Shown here: in pieces, positions 1-12,534 of the stretch
Layout: every line of letters begins with the position of its first letter
Numbering within the stretch: position 1 is the stretch's first letter
Assembly: GCA_963573385.1 (NCBI GenBank)
Contig: CAUYLG010071453.1
Location: forward strand, 21,970 to 85,969
DNA from: Cacajao melanocephalus
Taxonomy: Eukaryota > Chordata > Mammalia > Primates > Pitheciidae
Direction: 5' to 3'
Length of the DNA stretch: 64,000 bases
Position numbers and translations under genes: made by a program
The notes under the pieces: model-generated
Told to the model about the DNA's origin: nothing
The model's database searches: none
Seen by the model: the letters and a program-made list of their open reading frames with translations, nothing else

Positions 1-1084
1 AGAGATATCATCTGCCACTATCAGAATTTTTTTTTCCATTGTAAAGAAGAAAGTAGAGATCATTTAAACAGAGTCAATATTGTAGCTAACATTTTAAACA
101 TTTACTTTGAAAACTTTATAAATGCTAATGTGCATTCTTTGGTATGCAGTGAAACTATTGGTACAATGAATTAAGAATTATAGAAAATTCGGAAATGAGC
201 CAAGAGTTTTGTTTTTGTGCTTTGATTTTAATATACAGAGTTGAATAAAATAACAACATGTTAAAGTAAAAAAAAAAATCTTCTTTCAGCTTATGTTCTC
301 AGATCAGCACATATTCAGCTTTCACTCCTATTGCTTTCATTTGCAGTTCTAAAATGCTGAGGAACACTTTTAATGTTTGGAATGATGGCCTGAATGCTTA
401 GTAAATTGAAGGAAATGAAAAAGTCTGTGTTTAAAAATGTTGATATGTAGTATTAAAAGAACACGAGATCTGTGGAGGCAAAAGGAGAATGCTTGTTTTC
501 TGGAAAAATTGAAAAAAAAAAAGATTGGTGAAATGCAGCCTTTTGTGCAAGTCTGCCCCAGAAAACAAATGGAAGGCTGGGCTTTTCTAAAGAAAGTTCC
601 TGCCCAGTTTTCCATTCAAGCCTATTTATGCAAATGAGGGATTCTAACTTGTTTACATCTGATTTACTGATGTAACTGAGCCCAGATTGGTCAAGGCAGA
701 AGAGACCTGACTGCATGATCTTCAAATCTGAAACCACAAGCCCCTTTGATGGAAGATTTTTAGGTGGTTGTTTGGGGAATCTTCAGTTATTGATTGCAGA
801 AACTACTTTTGCTCTGCTTTGTGCAAGAAGATGTTTGTAGAAGGCTGTATGTTCTTCTGAGAAAACAGTGCAAGACTTTTCTCTCACCTGGCTATGGTTG
901 CCTGGTTCTGCTTTTAAATTTAAAGCGTGTCTGTTAGCTAAAGGAGTTCTATCCCACCTGAAAAGTTTTCAGGAAAGTATTCTGAAAACAACAAACACCA
1001 TTGATTCATACATAAAAAAGTGCTAGTTTTGTCTCATGACTGGAACATATTAGCTGTGTTACTCTGCATACATTGCATTCAAAC
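1..1084. other. Unclassified AT-rich non-coding DNA
   Basis: No repeat family or gene is recognised here. Short open frames at 370-737 are not supported by homology or codon structure and overlap each other on both strands. Positions 600-760 are less AT-rich and hold an octamer ATGCAAAT (628-635), an inverted CCAAT box (ATTGG, 686-690) and a TCF/LEF-type CTTTGAT (744-750). The motif matches are direct; any regulatory role is inference. Confidence 0.5.
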
Positions 1085-3025
1085 TTTGTTCGTTTTCTGT
1101 TCCTGTGTTAGTTTGCCGAGAATGATAGTTTACAGCTTCATCTATGTCCCTGCAAAGGACATGAACTCGTCTTTTTTTATGGCTGCATAGTAATCCCTGG
1201 TGTATATGTGTCACATTTTCTTCATCCAGTCTGTCATTGATGGGCATTTGAGTTGGTTCCAAGTCTTTGCTATTGTGAATAATGCTGCAATAAACATATG
1301 TGTGTTATGTGTACATATAGTAGAATGATTTATAATCCTTTGGGTATATACCCAGTAATGATATTGCTGGGTCAAATGGTATTTCTGGTTCTAGATCCCT
1401 GAGGAATCAACACAGTCTTCCACAATGGTTGAACTAATTTCAACCATTAGTGTAAAAGTGTTCCTATTTTTCCACATCCTCTCCAGCATCTGTTGTTTCC
1501 TGACTTCTTAATGATCGCCATTTTAACTGGTATGAGATGGTATCTCATTGTGGTTCGATTTGCATTTCTCTAATGAACAGTGATAATGATCTTTTTTTCA
1601 TATGTTTGTTGGCTGCATAAACGTTTTATTTTGAGCAGTGTCTGTTCATACCCTTAACCCACTTTTTGATGGGGTTGCGTTTTTCTTGTAAATTTGTTTA
1701 AGTTCCTTGTAGATTCTGGATATTAGCCCTTTGTCAGATCGATAGATTGCAAAATTTTTCTCCCATTCTATATGTTGCCTGTTCATTCTGATGATAGTTT
1801 CTTTTGCTGTGCAGAAGCTCTTTAGTTTAATTAGATCCCATTTATTAATTTTGACTTTTATTGACATTCCTTTTGGTGTTCTAGTTATGAAGTATTTGCA
1901 CATGGCCATGTCCTGCAGGTATTGCCTTGGTTTTCTTCTAGGGTTTTTATGGTTTTAGGTCTTACTTTTAAGACTTTAATTTATCTTGAGTTAATGTTTG
2001 TATAAGGGGTCCAGTTTCAGTTTTCTGCATATGGCTATCCAGTTTTCCCAACACAATTTATTAAACAGGGAATCCTTTCCCCATTGCTTGTTTTTGTCAG
2101 GTTTTTTGAAGATTAGATGGTTGTAGATGTGTGATATTATTTCTGAGTCCTCTGTTCTGTTCCAGTGGTCTATATATCTGTTTTGATAGCAGTATCATAC
2201 TATTTTAGTTACTGTAGCCTTGTAATATAGTTTGAAGTCAGGTAGTGTGATGCTTCCAGCTTTGTTCTTTTTGCTTAGGATTGTCTTGGACATATGGGCT
2301 CTTTTTTGGGTCTGTATGACATTTAAAGTAGCTTTTTCTAATTCTATAAAGAAAGTCATTAATAGCTTAATGGGGATAGGATTGAATCTATATATTTCTT
2401 TGGGCATTATGGTCATTTTCACAATATTGATCCTTTCTATCCATGAGCATGGAATGTTTTTCCACTGTTTGTGGTCTCTCTTATTTCCTTGAGCAGTGGT
2501 TTTTAGTTCTCCTTGAAGAGGTCTTTCATATCCGTTTTAAGTTGTATTCCTAAGTATTTTATTGTCGTTTTAGCAATTCTGAATGGGTGTTCACTCATGA
2601 TTTGGCTCTCTGTTTGGCTATTATTGGTTTATAGGAATGGTTGTGATTTTTGCACATTTATTTTTAATCCTGACACTTAGCTGAAGTTGATTATTAGTTT
2701 AAGGAAATTTTGTACTGAGACAATGGGGTTTTTCTAAATATAAAATAATGTCATCTGGAAACAGAGATAATTTGACTTCCTCTTTTTCTATTGGAATATG
2801 CTTTCTTTCTTTCTCCTGCCTGATTGTCCTGGCAAGAACTTCCAATACTATGTTGAATAGGTGTGGTGATAGAGAGCATCCTTGTGTTTTGCCAGCTTTC
2901 AAAGGGAATGCATTCAGCTTTTGCCCATTGAGTATGATATTGGCTATGGGTTTGTCATAAATAGCTCTTATTATTTTGAGATATGTTCCATCACTACTCA
3001 GTTTATTTTGAGTTTTTAGCACTTT
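1085..3025 (-). pseudogene. L1 ORF2 fragment (reverse transcriptase C-terminal half to end), decayed
   Basis: The minus-strand translation gives broken ORF2 pieces. Positions 3,037-2,699 encode a 112-residue stretch containing the RT segment [16 protein letters not shown], the [13 protein letters not shown] block and the catalytic region. The active-site motif, normally FADD in L1, reads FPDD. The piece at 1,262-1,059 contains the end of the ORF2 cysteine-rich/C-terminal region (YHSRQTNTGTENEQS). In between, stops and frameshifts interrupt the frame repeatedly. The upstream endonuclease domain and early RT motifs are absent. It can make no full-length protein. Confidence 0.88.
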
Positions 3026-3027
3026 CT

Positions 3028-3527
3028 GGTACACCACTCAAAAGTAGAGTTGGTCTTTTCACATAATCCTATATTTCCTGGAAGCTTTGCTTATTTCTTT
3101 TTACTCTTTTATCTCTAATCTTGCCATCTCACTTTATTTCATTGAGTTGATCTTCAATCTCTGATATCTTTTCTTCTGCTTGATTGATTCAGCTATTGAA
3201 ACTTGTGCATGATTCATGAAGTTCTTGTGCTGTGTTTTTCAGCTCCATCAAGTCGTTTATATTCTTCTCTACACTGGTTATTCTAGTTAGCATTTCCTCT
3301 AACCTTTTTTTCAAAGATCTCAGTTTCCTAGAATTGGGTTAGAACATGTCCCTTTAGCTTGAAGAAGTTTGTTATTATCTACCTTCTGAAGCCAGCTTCT
3401 GTGAATTCATCAAACTCATTCTTCATCCAGTTTTGTTCCCATGCTGGAGAGGAGTTGTGATCCCTTGGAGGAGAATAAGCATTCTGGTTTTTGGAGATTT
3501 TGTCTTTTTGCACTGGTTTCTTCCCAT
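3028..3527 (-). pseudogene. L1 ORF1 N-terminal fragment, truncated
   Basis: The minus-strand ATG at 3,527-3,525 begins a frame starting MGRNQCKKTK, matching the usual MGKKQ-type L1 ORF1 start. Homology runs through the coiled-coil region to the codons just before the RNA-binding core, then stops at about 3,028, where ORF2 sequence begins. The frame is broken early by a stop. L1 ORF1 (about 338 aa in human) encodes the trimeric RNA-binding chaperone; only about the first half is represented here and it is non-functional. Confidence 0.8.
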
Positions 3528-4795
3528 CTTTGTGGATTTATCTACCTTTGTTCTTTGAAGTTGGTGACCTTTGGATGGCGTCTCTGAGTGGACATCCTTT
3601 CCGTTGATGTTGAATCTATTTTTTTCTGTTTGTTACTGTTCCTTCTAACAGTCAGGCCTCTCTGCTGCAGGTCTGCTGGAGTTTGCTGGAGGTCCACTCC
3701 AGACCCTGTTTCCTTGGGTATCACAAGTGGAGGCTTCAGAACAGCAAAGATTGCTGCCTGATCCTTCCTCTGGAAGCTTTGTCTTAGAGGGGAATCCACC
3801 AGATGCCAGCTGGAGCTCTCCTGTATGAGGTGTCTGTTGACCACTGCTGTAAGGTGTCTCCCAGTCAGGAGTCAGGGATCCACCTGTGGAGGTAGTCTGT
3901 CCCTTAGCAGAGCTAGAGCGCTGTGCTGGGAGAGCTGCTGCTCTCTTCAGAACCACCAGGCAGGAACATTTAAGTCTACTCAAGTTGTGCCCACTGCTAC
4001 CAGTTCCCCCAGTGCTCTGTCCCAGGGAAATGGGAATTTATTTATAAACCCCTACTGGGGTTGCTGCCTTTCTTTCAGAGATGCCCTGCCCAGAGAGGAG
4101 GAATCTAGAGAGGGAGTCTGGCCACCATATCTTTGCAGAGTTTTAGTAGACTCCACCCAGTTCAAACTTCCTGGCAGCTTTCTTTACACTGTGAGAGGAA
4201 AACTGACTGCTCAAGCCTCAGCAATGGCAGACACCCTTCCCCCCAACAAGCTCAGAGAGTCTTAAATTCACTTTAGACTGCTGTGCTGGCTGTGACAATT
4301 TCAAGCCAGTGGACTTTAGCTTCTTGGCCTCTGTGAGGGTGGGATCCCCTGAGCTAGAACACTTGGCACCCTGGCTTCAGCTCCCTTTTCAGGGGAGTAA
4401 ACAGTTCTGTCTCACTGGTGTTCCAGGTACCACTAGGTTATGAAAAAAATAAGAAAACTCCTGAAGCCAGCTCCATGTCTTCCCAAATGCCTGCCCAGTT
4501 TTGTGCTTGAAACCCAGTGCCCTGGTGGTGTAGGCAACCAAAGGAATCTCCTGGTCTGTGGGTTGTGAAGACCATGGGAAAAGTGTTCTATCTGAGCCAG
4601 AATGCACCATTCCACACTGTATAGTCCCTCATGGCTCCCCTTGGCTAGGTGAGGGAGTTTCCTGACCCCTTGCACTTCTAGGGTGAGGTGATGCCCCACC
4701 CTGCTTCAATTCATCTTCCATGAGCTGCACTGACTATCTAACCAGTTTTAATGAGATGAGCCAAGTACCTCAGTTGAAAATGCAGAATTTTATCA
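3528..4795 (-). promoter_or_regulatory. L1 5'UTR / decayed internal promoter region, antisense
   Basis: This GC-richer block contrasts with its AT-rich surroundings and matches older primate L1 5'UTR across its length, including the ORF1-proximal segment at about 3,640-3,720 and the distal segment at about 4,560-4,790. It carries unrelated open frames on both strands (for example 3,825-4,265 plus and 3,983-3,645 minus). These are typical of L1 5'UTR and are not genes. In live elements the region drives sense transcription from the 5' end and antisense transcription from within. The terminal part with the YY1-type start is missing, so promoter activity is doubtful. Confidence 0.8.
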
Positions 4796-5317
4796 TTTCA
4801 TTATTTCTTCTTCATTATCATATCTTTTATATTTATCTTTTTACTTTTTTTGTTTAGTAGTCACCCTAGAGTTTTCACTATATGTTTACAAGTAATCCAT
4901 ATATATTTTGAAATAACACTATACCACTTCATGCCTAGTTTAAATATCCTACAATAAGAAAATATTCTGAATCCTTTTATTTTATCCCCTGTATCATTTT
5001 TGTCTATCATAAACATGCACAGGTAATCAAATACTTTTTTTATACTTTTGAACAGAATGCTATCTGTTAGACTTATAAAGAATAAGAAAATAAAACCTGT
5101 ATTTTGCCTTTACTTTTTCTCTAATGCTTTATTTTATGTATGTAGATCAGAGTTTCTAGCCTATATTATTTCTTCTCTCTGAAGAATTTCTTTTAACATT
5201 TAGTAAAAGGCAAGTCTATTGGCAACATTTTTTTTCCATTTCTGTTTTTTTCAATTTCTTATTTGCAGGACAGTTTCAGAGTACAGAATTCTAGGTTGGT
5301 GGTTTTTTCCTTTCCAA
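4796..5317 (-). mobile_element. L1M fragment (old LINE-1), antisense
   Basis: Sequence typical of the L1MC/MD/ME region downstream of ORF2, read antisense. Diagnostic phrases include a gene-poor T-rich tract followed by 'agaatttcttttaacattt' (5,182-5,200) and 'acagaattctaggttggtgg' (5,283-5,302). Similar L1M sequence recurs near 25,080 and 40,400-40,560. It ends in an Alu at the shared word 'agcactttg'. Confidence 0.65.
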
Positions 5318-5582
5318 GCACTTTGTCAGGCCAAGGTGAGTGGATCAACTATGGTTGGGAGTTTGAGACCAGCCTGGCCAACATGGTGAAAATCCCTTTC
5401 TACTAACAGTATAAAAATTAGCTGAGTGTAGTGGTACCCACCTGTAGTCCCAGCTACTCGGGAAGCTGAGGAAGGGGGATCGCTTGAACCCAGGAGGCAG
5501 ATGTAGTAGTGAACCGAGATCTTGCCACTTCACCCCAGCCTGGGCAACAGAGCTAAACTCCATCTCAAAAAATAAAAATAAA
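5318..5582 (+). mobile_element. Alu SINE, sense, 5'-truncated
   Basis: Left arm from about Alu position 35, middle A-rich linker, right arm and a short A-rich tail are all recognisable. The A-box half of the Pol III promoter is missing. The start coincides with 'agcactttg', which is also present in the L1M sequence it abuts. An open frame on the minus strand (5,563-5,345) is an antisense Alu artefact. Confidence 0.93.
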
Positions 5583-7269
5583 ATTACCTTTAACTCATGT
5601 TCTTACATTCTGGAATTAAAATAGAAGGAAAAACAGTTATTTTAAGTTGTGTAAACTGAAAATATCTTTTCTGTTATTTTTATGTCCAGAACACTATTAT
5701 AACTATTCTTGAGAAGAAAGTCCTAATTACTGACCATATTTACAGTTTTGAGTCATTATATAATAAACTAATGTTTGTCTATGTATCTTAATATCAGATA
5801 TAAAAATATATGCACTGCACACAAAGCTTAATTCTACATCACCTTTGTCTGTGCGTATGCAAAAATCAGCCCGAAATATTACATTCTGAGCAGTAACTGA
5901 ACATATTAAATAGAATTAAATTACAAAGGTTTAAAAATATGTATGAATTAGTCATTCTTTCTCTTAACACCTGTAAAAATATTACCAAGATTTTTAAAGG
6001 AGAAAGTTAAAAAAAATTGGATAGTAATAAAGGATTACAAACTCATAATCAACAAAACATCATTTAATGTGAGAAGAAATTTTGAAGAATAATTTTATTT
6101 TTAACCTACTTATCTATTTCTATATAGTAAGCTTTTATCTAACTCAAACACCACACTCAGTTAATTTTTGTACTACTTTCTAAAATCTTTATTCTTTAAC
6201 TCAGAAAACTGAAATATGATTATTAAAGAAAATTTACCACAATTATTTTTCCCCTTTCACATATAAGAATGGGTGAAGGGGTAGTCTTCAGGCGCATTGT
6301 TAAACTCCTTCCAAATTTGAAACATTAAAGTATCAAGAAAGTAGGTGATCCCTTCCCTCAGTAGTGGAAGATTAGTGAGGAAAATAATTTATGAATACTA
6401 TCATTCAACCTCTACATCTCTCCTAAAATCTGACACCAGAAAATCTATTTTTTCTACCTTACTTCAAATGTATGCTACAATAAACTTTGGCACCATTTGG
6501 AGGAGGAAGTTTTACCCATACTTGAAGCTAATGTCCTGAAAATGGAAATGACCCATGTCAACATCACTCCCTACTGGGACTGAGAATATGAGACCAACTG
6601 TGTCAACAAGACTGCTTTGTTCTGTAAAATTCTTGCCAGGTAAATAAGATTTTTAACTAATAAATAACTGCTGCTTGTTTCTAAAACTTCTGGGAAACCA
6701 ATTTACCTGGGCAAAAAATTTGCTCATTTTGGCTAAAAGTTTCCTGTTGGGGCAACAGTTTGTTCAACTGGGTTAACCATTAGCTCACCAGATTTCTTAC
6801 CTCGGCGTAATGACAAATCATAAACTATTACGTCAGAGATTTTTTCCAATCTAACCTACTTTATACCATGAAAGATTCATCATAAGCAATTTGTCTTCTA
6901 ATTTCTGTAAAATTCTTTTTAAATTTATTTTCTGCTTTTTTCCCCAGGTGAAGGTGGTGTACATGTTTCTTTTTAAAATATAATTGGAATGGGAATGTGG
7001 GGGTTCCCTCTGTCCATTACCAAACAATATTAACATAAAAATCTCAGCACACATTTCAATAAAGACAAAATAAAGACTGCATTTTTAAAATATATGCAAA
7101 GTCATGTTAGAAAACACTACATACGCACACACAATCTATCAATAATATTCCACCCAGAGACAAATATTTTGCTATACATTTATTTAGAAGTATATTTTCT
7201 GCTCAATAAATTTGTTTGATGCTGAGATAGAAATACAGATATTTGATTAGCAGTAAATTCTGGACACTT
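5583..7269. other. Unclassified AT-rich non-coding DNA
   Basis: No repeat family, RNA gene or coding exon recognised. Short frames at 6,345-6,539 and 7,054-6,851 show no family resemblance. Content is probably ancient decayed repeats. Confidence 0.4.
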
Positions 7270-7915
7270 TTATTATATCTTATTACGTAATAATGCTTTT
7301 GCACATTTTTACAATTGGCATTACTCACGTAATTTTGATAAGATTACTTCTTTCCAAGATGATTTCACTTGTCTGATAATACCCATTGCTTGTGTAATAA
7401 ATTATATTTAAAATTCTGAATTGAACATTACTTTGTTCCATTGATATCAGGATTACTATATCTAAATCATTGTTTCTATTTTTTTTTTTTAATTCCTAGA
7501 ACATATTTCTCAAAGAAAAGTAGAGATATTTGGCTTTTGGTAACACAGCCAAATAGCCTTTCAAATATTTGTATTATTTTACATTTTCAACAATAATGCT
7601 ATCATGTGAGTGATAATTTGAAAAAGATTTCAATGTGGTGCATTATTTCGTTTTCATTTTAATTTTTAGTTAAATTTTATTAGTGATGATACACATCTTT
7701 GCATATTTCTTTTTCTCTTATATTATAGCCTTACCTTTGTGAAATTTCTGTCTCTGTCCCTGTTCTTTGCCATTTTTTATGGAGACATTTGTGGTTTCTT
7801 CTTAAATCTAGGAACTATATGTTAAAAAGACATTTTCATAAATCAATCTTTGTTAACATTATGTAATATTGCATAATTTACAGCATATTTTAGGTAATGT
7901 GGGCATTTGCTTATG
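7270..7915 (-). mobile_element. Old L1M ORF2 3' end, antisense, highly decayed
   Basis: Order and spacing of weak matches fit the antisense L1ME/L1M5 ORF2 C-terminal region: 'gccaaatagcctttca' (7,548-7,563), then the region equivalent to 'gatgatacacatctttgcat', then 'gttctttgccattttt' (7,763-7,778). Divergence is high, so subfamily is not assigned. Confidence 0.5.
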
Positions 7916-8593
7916 ATGACATTTTCAATTTAAAAAATTAGAACAGTATTTCACTAATTCAAAAATATAATTATTTCAATTTAGGATATTATGTAAACAA
8001 GCAATTAAAAGCAATTGTGTGTATGAATAAATAATGGTGAACCTGTATCTACCTCAAAAAATGGATATGTGTGATGATTTTACAGAATGAGCTAAAAAAG
8101 AAAATTATGTATAAAATTATGAATTCTATAAGAAAGACAAGTTGTTACCCCTAATGTTAGCACTGCTAGCCAGCAGAGCCATAAGTGACTATTACAGGGA
8201 ATTACTAAAATCTCTTGAAATGTCAAGGAGAGGTATTGTACATTATAATTATACTTGAGTCTTGAGATAGACTGAAAAGATGCATTGACAAGTATTAAGG
8301 GAATATCACCTATACGTATGAAAGAAATTGTGTTGCTATATGAATAAAATGAATTGTCATGCCAGACCACATGGTATCACTTCACAGAAAACAGCTGAGG
8401 AGCAATACTGCCTCCTGACTTTGCTTAGTTAATATAAAACATGGTGAAACTATCATCTATCATTCAGTCACTATCCCTCAGTTCCCCCAGTTTATATCTT
8501 CTCCATAGACTCTGATGAAAACTATTTAATAAAGAGAAGGCTGCCTTCTCTCATCATTAAATGCTGATAGGAATGATTAAATGTGGTCATGTG
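7916..8593. other. Unclassified AT-rich non-coding DNA
   Basis: Nothing recognisable. A minus-strand open frame (8,370-8,092, 92 codons) has no recognisable domain and lies in AT-rich sequence, so it is not called as a gene. Confidence 0.4.
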
Positions 8594-8755
8594 AGGGATG
8601 AAGATGGGCAGGCAAAGGGAAGATATTGGTCAAGGAGTACAAAATTTCAGTTAGGTCAGAGAAATACAGTCTAATTTTGTGCTGCAAAGCACAGTACTAT
8701 AGTTAATAGTTAATATTTATTGTATATTTCAAAATAGCTAAAGAGAGGGTTTCAA
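8594..8755 (+). repeat. 162-bp duplicate of an L1M 3'-end segment (copy 1)
   Basis: Matches 9,555-9,716 at 161 of 162 positions (only C8692 versus T9653 differs) in the same orientation, 961 bp away. The match begins and ends abruptly: flanking bases differ immediately on both sides. The sequence is L1M 3'-terminal, but here the surrounding L1M sequence is missing, so this copy is probably derived from the one at 9,555. Confidence 0.95.
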
Positions 8756-9000
8756 TGAGGTATTAAATTATAGAATAGATATGTATTTTATTTTTAGTAT
8801 GGAACAAAGCCAATAAAAAAATTTCTATGATTTGAAATAATCTCCCTGGGAAATCTTGTCAATTTATTGGTTTCTTTAGTAGACAAAACTATTGATCCAG
8901 AGCATTAAATTCCTGACTTTTAATATATAGAAAGATATATGAAGATTTTAAAAAATGGCTTCATAGGCAAGGGGTTATTTTTCAACATTTGATTATATTA

Positions 9001-9735
<735 letters not shown>

Positions 9736-10535
9736 ATTGGGTTTCTTTACGGTTCAATTTTGGTTCATTGTATTTATCTATGAATTTATCTATTTCTTCT
9801 GGATTTTCCAATTTATTGTAATATTTGCTTCCAGTAACCACTAAAGATCCTTTGAACTCCTCTGATATTGGTTGTAGTGTCTTTTTTTTAATCTCTGATT
9901 TTGTTTGTGTCTTCTCTCTTTTTCTCTTAGTCTGGCTCAAGTTTTCCAATTTTATCTTTTCAAGAAACAAACTTTTCATTTTATTCAACTATTGTATTTT
10001 CTTCATTTCAATTTTATTTTAATTTCTGCTATAATCATATCTTTACTTCTATTAATTGTAGCTTTAATTTGCTCTTGCTTTTTTATTCCTTTAAAGTGAA
10101 TCATTGGCTTGTTTTTTTGAAGTGTTTCTACTTTTCTTGATGTTGGCCCTTATGACTGTAAATTTCTCTGTTAGAACTGCTTTCACCGTATCCCATAGGT
10201 TTTGGTATATTTTGTTTCTATTATTATTTGTTTCCAGAAAATTTTCATTTTCCTTCTTTATTTCTTCTTTGACCCATTGGCAATTCAAGTACACATTGTT
10301 TGATTTTTATGCGTTTGTATGGTTTCCAAAATTATTCTTGTTATAGATTTCTAGTTTTAGTTCATTGTGGTTAGATAAAATGCTTGATATTATTTTAATT
10401 TTTTGAAGTGTTTTAAGACTTGTTTTGTAACCCAAAATGCACTCCATACTTGAGAATGATTCACATGCTGAGGAGAAGAATGCGTATTCTATAGCCATTG
10501 GATAAAGTAGTCTGTAATTATCTATTAGGTTCTGT
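9736..10535 (-). mobile_element. L1M ORF2 middle region, antisense
   Basis: The minus-strand translation gives L1 ORF2-like peptides. At 9,988-9,713 the block KREKTQTKSEIKK precedes a KLENPEEIDKFIDKYNEPKLN block, matching the region between the endonuclease and RT domains. At 10,294-10,091 is a block containing NENFLETNNNRNKIYQNLWDTVKAVL. Frames are short and broken. The 5' and 3' ends of the element are absent. Confidence 0.87.
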
Positions 10536-10962
10536 ATGAGTTCATTCTTGTACTGCTATAGAGAAATACCTGAAACTGGGTAGTTAATAAAGAAGACGTT
10601 TAATTGGCTCATGGTTTCACATACTTTGCAGGATGCATTATCCTGGCATCTGCTAAGCTTCTGGGTAGACCTTAGGAAACTTACAATCTTGGTGGTTATC
10701 AAAGGAAGAGTTGGGGATCTCACATGTAGGGATAAGGGGCAAAAGAGAGAAGGCAGGGGGGAGTGTTATACACTTTAAAATAACCAGAACTTATGATAAC
10801 TCACTTTTGCAAGAAGAGTAGCAAGGAGATGGTGCTAAACGACTCACGAGAAATACATCCTCATGATCCAATCACCTCCCACCAAGTACCACCTCCAACA
10901 TTTGGGAATTACAATTTGAGATTTGAGTTTTATTATTTGTCAACATATGGTTTAAACCACTA
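10536..10962 (-). mobile_element. THE1/MST-type MaLR solo LTR, antisense
   Basis: Antisense LTR: the 3' end appears first ('gagaaatacctgaaactggg', 10,561-10,580) and the 5' end last (complement of the TGATATGGTTTGG-type start, near 10,945-10,962). Intermediate landmarks include 'gaaacttacaatcttggtgg' (10,676-10,695) and the 'tcatgatccaatcacctccc' block (10,861-10,880). No internal MaLR sequence is attached, so it is a solo LTR. Confidence 0.88.
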
Positions 10963-12534
10963 GATAAAATTTAAAAAAAAAAAAAACTTTTTTAGTTGTT
11001 TTTATCCAGAGTAAAATATCTGCATTTTCAGATGCTCTCTCTCTCTTTCTCTCTCTCTGTCTCTGACTGTCCATACTACTAAGAAAGATAAATGGAAGTA
11101 GTACTTTCTCTTTTTGCCTCTGTCCTATTTCTGACCACAAAAACTGTCACAGTGATCTATTAACATTGTGGATTTCTTTCTTTAGTTCAAATGACAAGGG
11201 TGCTATTTTTGAAATAAGTTCTATCTTTTTGTTACAGGCACAATGAATGATTAAGGTTTCAGCACTGAAAATTACTAAACCTTTGTCTAAAAATATAGGT
11301 ATTCTTAGAGTTGACTTACTGTGATAAGAAGAAGAAGTAGAAATTTCGCCTCATCTGTCTACTCAATGTACAAGATATAATATGATGGGTCATAATGAAA
11401 GACAGAGGTTATTCTTCTTCTACTTTCAGTAGAAATTTCTTTTATGTAACAGAGAAGTCCACCTCTTAAGAAGGAAGAGGATAAATTTAGTGAAGGAGTA
11501 CAGCCCTTCACTAAAGTGTTTCAGTCTCATCTCATATCAAACTTCTAAATATGTCTCCATATGTCTATTTATCTTTTGCTTTATTGTTCACAGATGAGGT
11601 TAAAACAAATATAACTATTTTAAAACACACTAATTATGTTCTTAATAAAACAAACTTGCTTTGCTTTGCTTTGACCTTTGTTTTGACATAGAGAAGTCAT
11701 CAATTGTTTTAAATGATGTGGCAAACGATTTTAAAATTAATGGCACTTTGTCACATAGTATCGTGATTAAACTAATTTTAGGTTAAATTTTAAGTGCAAA
11801 CACTATCATTTTAAAACAGCAAATATATTTAAAAGTTTCCATTTTACTGAAAATATTGTTACTCTTGGTCAACCTCATAGCCAATATCAAATAGTAGTGT
11901 TGGTATTCGTTACACAACAGGTAAAATCCTAGTTTTGTAATAAACAACTTCATAATACTGAATGATTCTATGCACAGTTAGGCAGATTCATAGCTTGGTG
12001 CACAATGTCATTCTGAAAACATGACCTGTAGTTGAATATGAGAGATCTGAACAGTAGGTTTACTTTTTATATTAAGTCTTTTATTATAATCCCAAATAGC
12101 CTAAAATGTGATAAACCATATAAAGTCATAGAAGAATATGCAAAGTTCTTTAAAACAAAAGAATATAATTATTTTTCCAAATAAAATATTACCCAGGTGC
12201 TCAATACATAAGACAGGTAAAGTTGAGCTGCTAGGGGGTAGAATGTGGAAGGATTGGTGGGAGCTGAGTGTTAGCTTCATGTGCTTCTTCCCAACCTCTC
12301 CTCTCATCTTTAAATCAAGGGACTTCTGAAAAACAATCTAAAAATCATTGGAATAACTTATTCAAAGTACTATATATAAATTGTGACTCAAAAATAGTAA
12401 CTCTAAAAATTTATCTATCAGGAATGTAATAATTTTACATGGTAACTCATAAGAGCAATTTTTTTATTCCACTATTCATTGTCAGTATCCCTGCTATATA
12501 ATTTGTAATTTAATTTTATGGGAAAATAAACAAT
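10963..12534. other. Unclassified AT-rich DNA with a CT-rich tract
   Basis: A short CT-rich simple repeat lies at about 11,035-11,064 and an oligo(A) run at 10,971-10,986. Otherwise no gene or repeat is recognised. The small overlapping open frames at 12,101-12,329 are not supported. Confidence 0.4.

Larger units (their letters stand above)
1085..4795 (-). mobile_element. Primate L1 (L1PA/L1PB-type), antisense, large internal deletion
   Basis: Read on the minus strand this is 5'UTR (about 4,795-3,528), the start of ORF1 (3,527 to about 3,030), then directly the later part of ORF2 (about 3,025-1,085). About 3 kb is missing: the rest of ORF1, the inter-ORF spacer, and the ORF2 endonuclease and first part of the RT domain. 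The 3'UTR and poly(A) are also absent at the 1,085 side, and the 5'UTR stops short of the usual L1 5' end. The 5'UTR (roughly 1.27 kb) resembles older L1PA/L1PB promoters rather than the roughly 0.9-kb young L1PA form. Many stops and frameshifts make it non-functional. Subfamily is from memory of consensus sequences and is uncertain. Confidence 0.9.

Noticed and set aside
3825..4265. 146-codon plus-strand open frame
   Set aside because: It lies wholly in the antisense of the L1 5'UTR, where chance frames are common. No domain.
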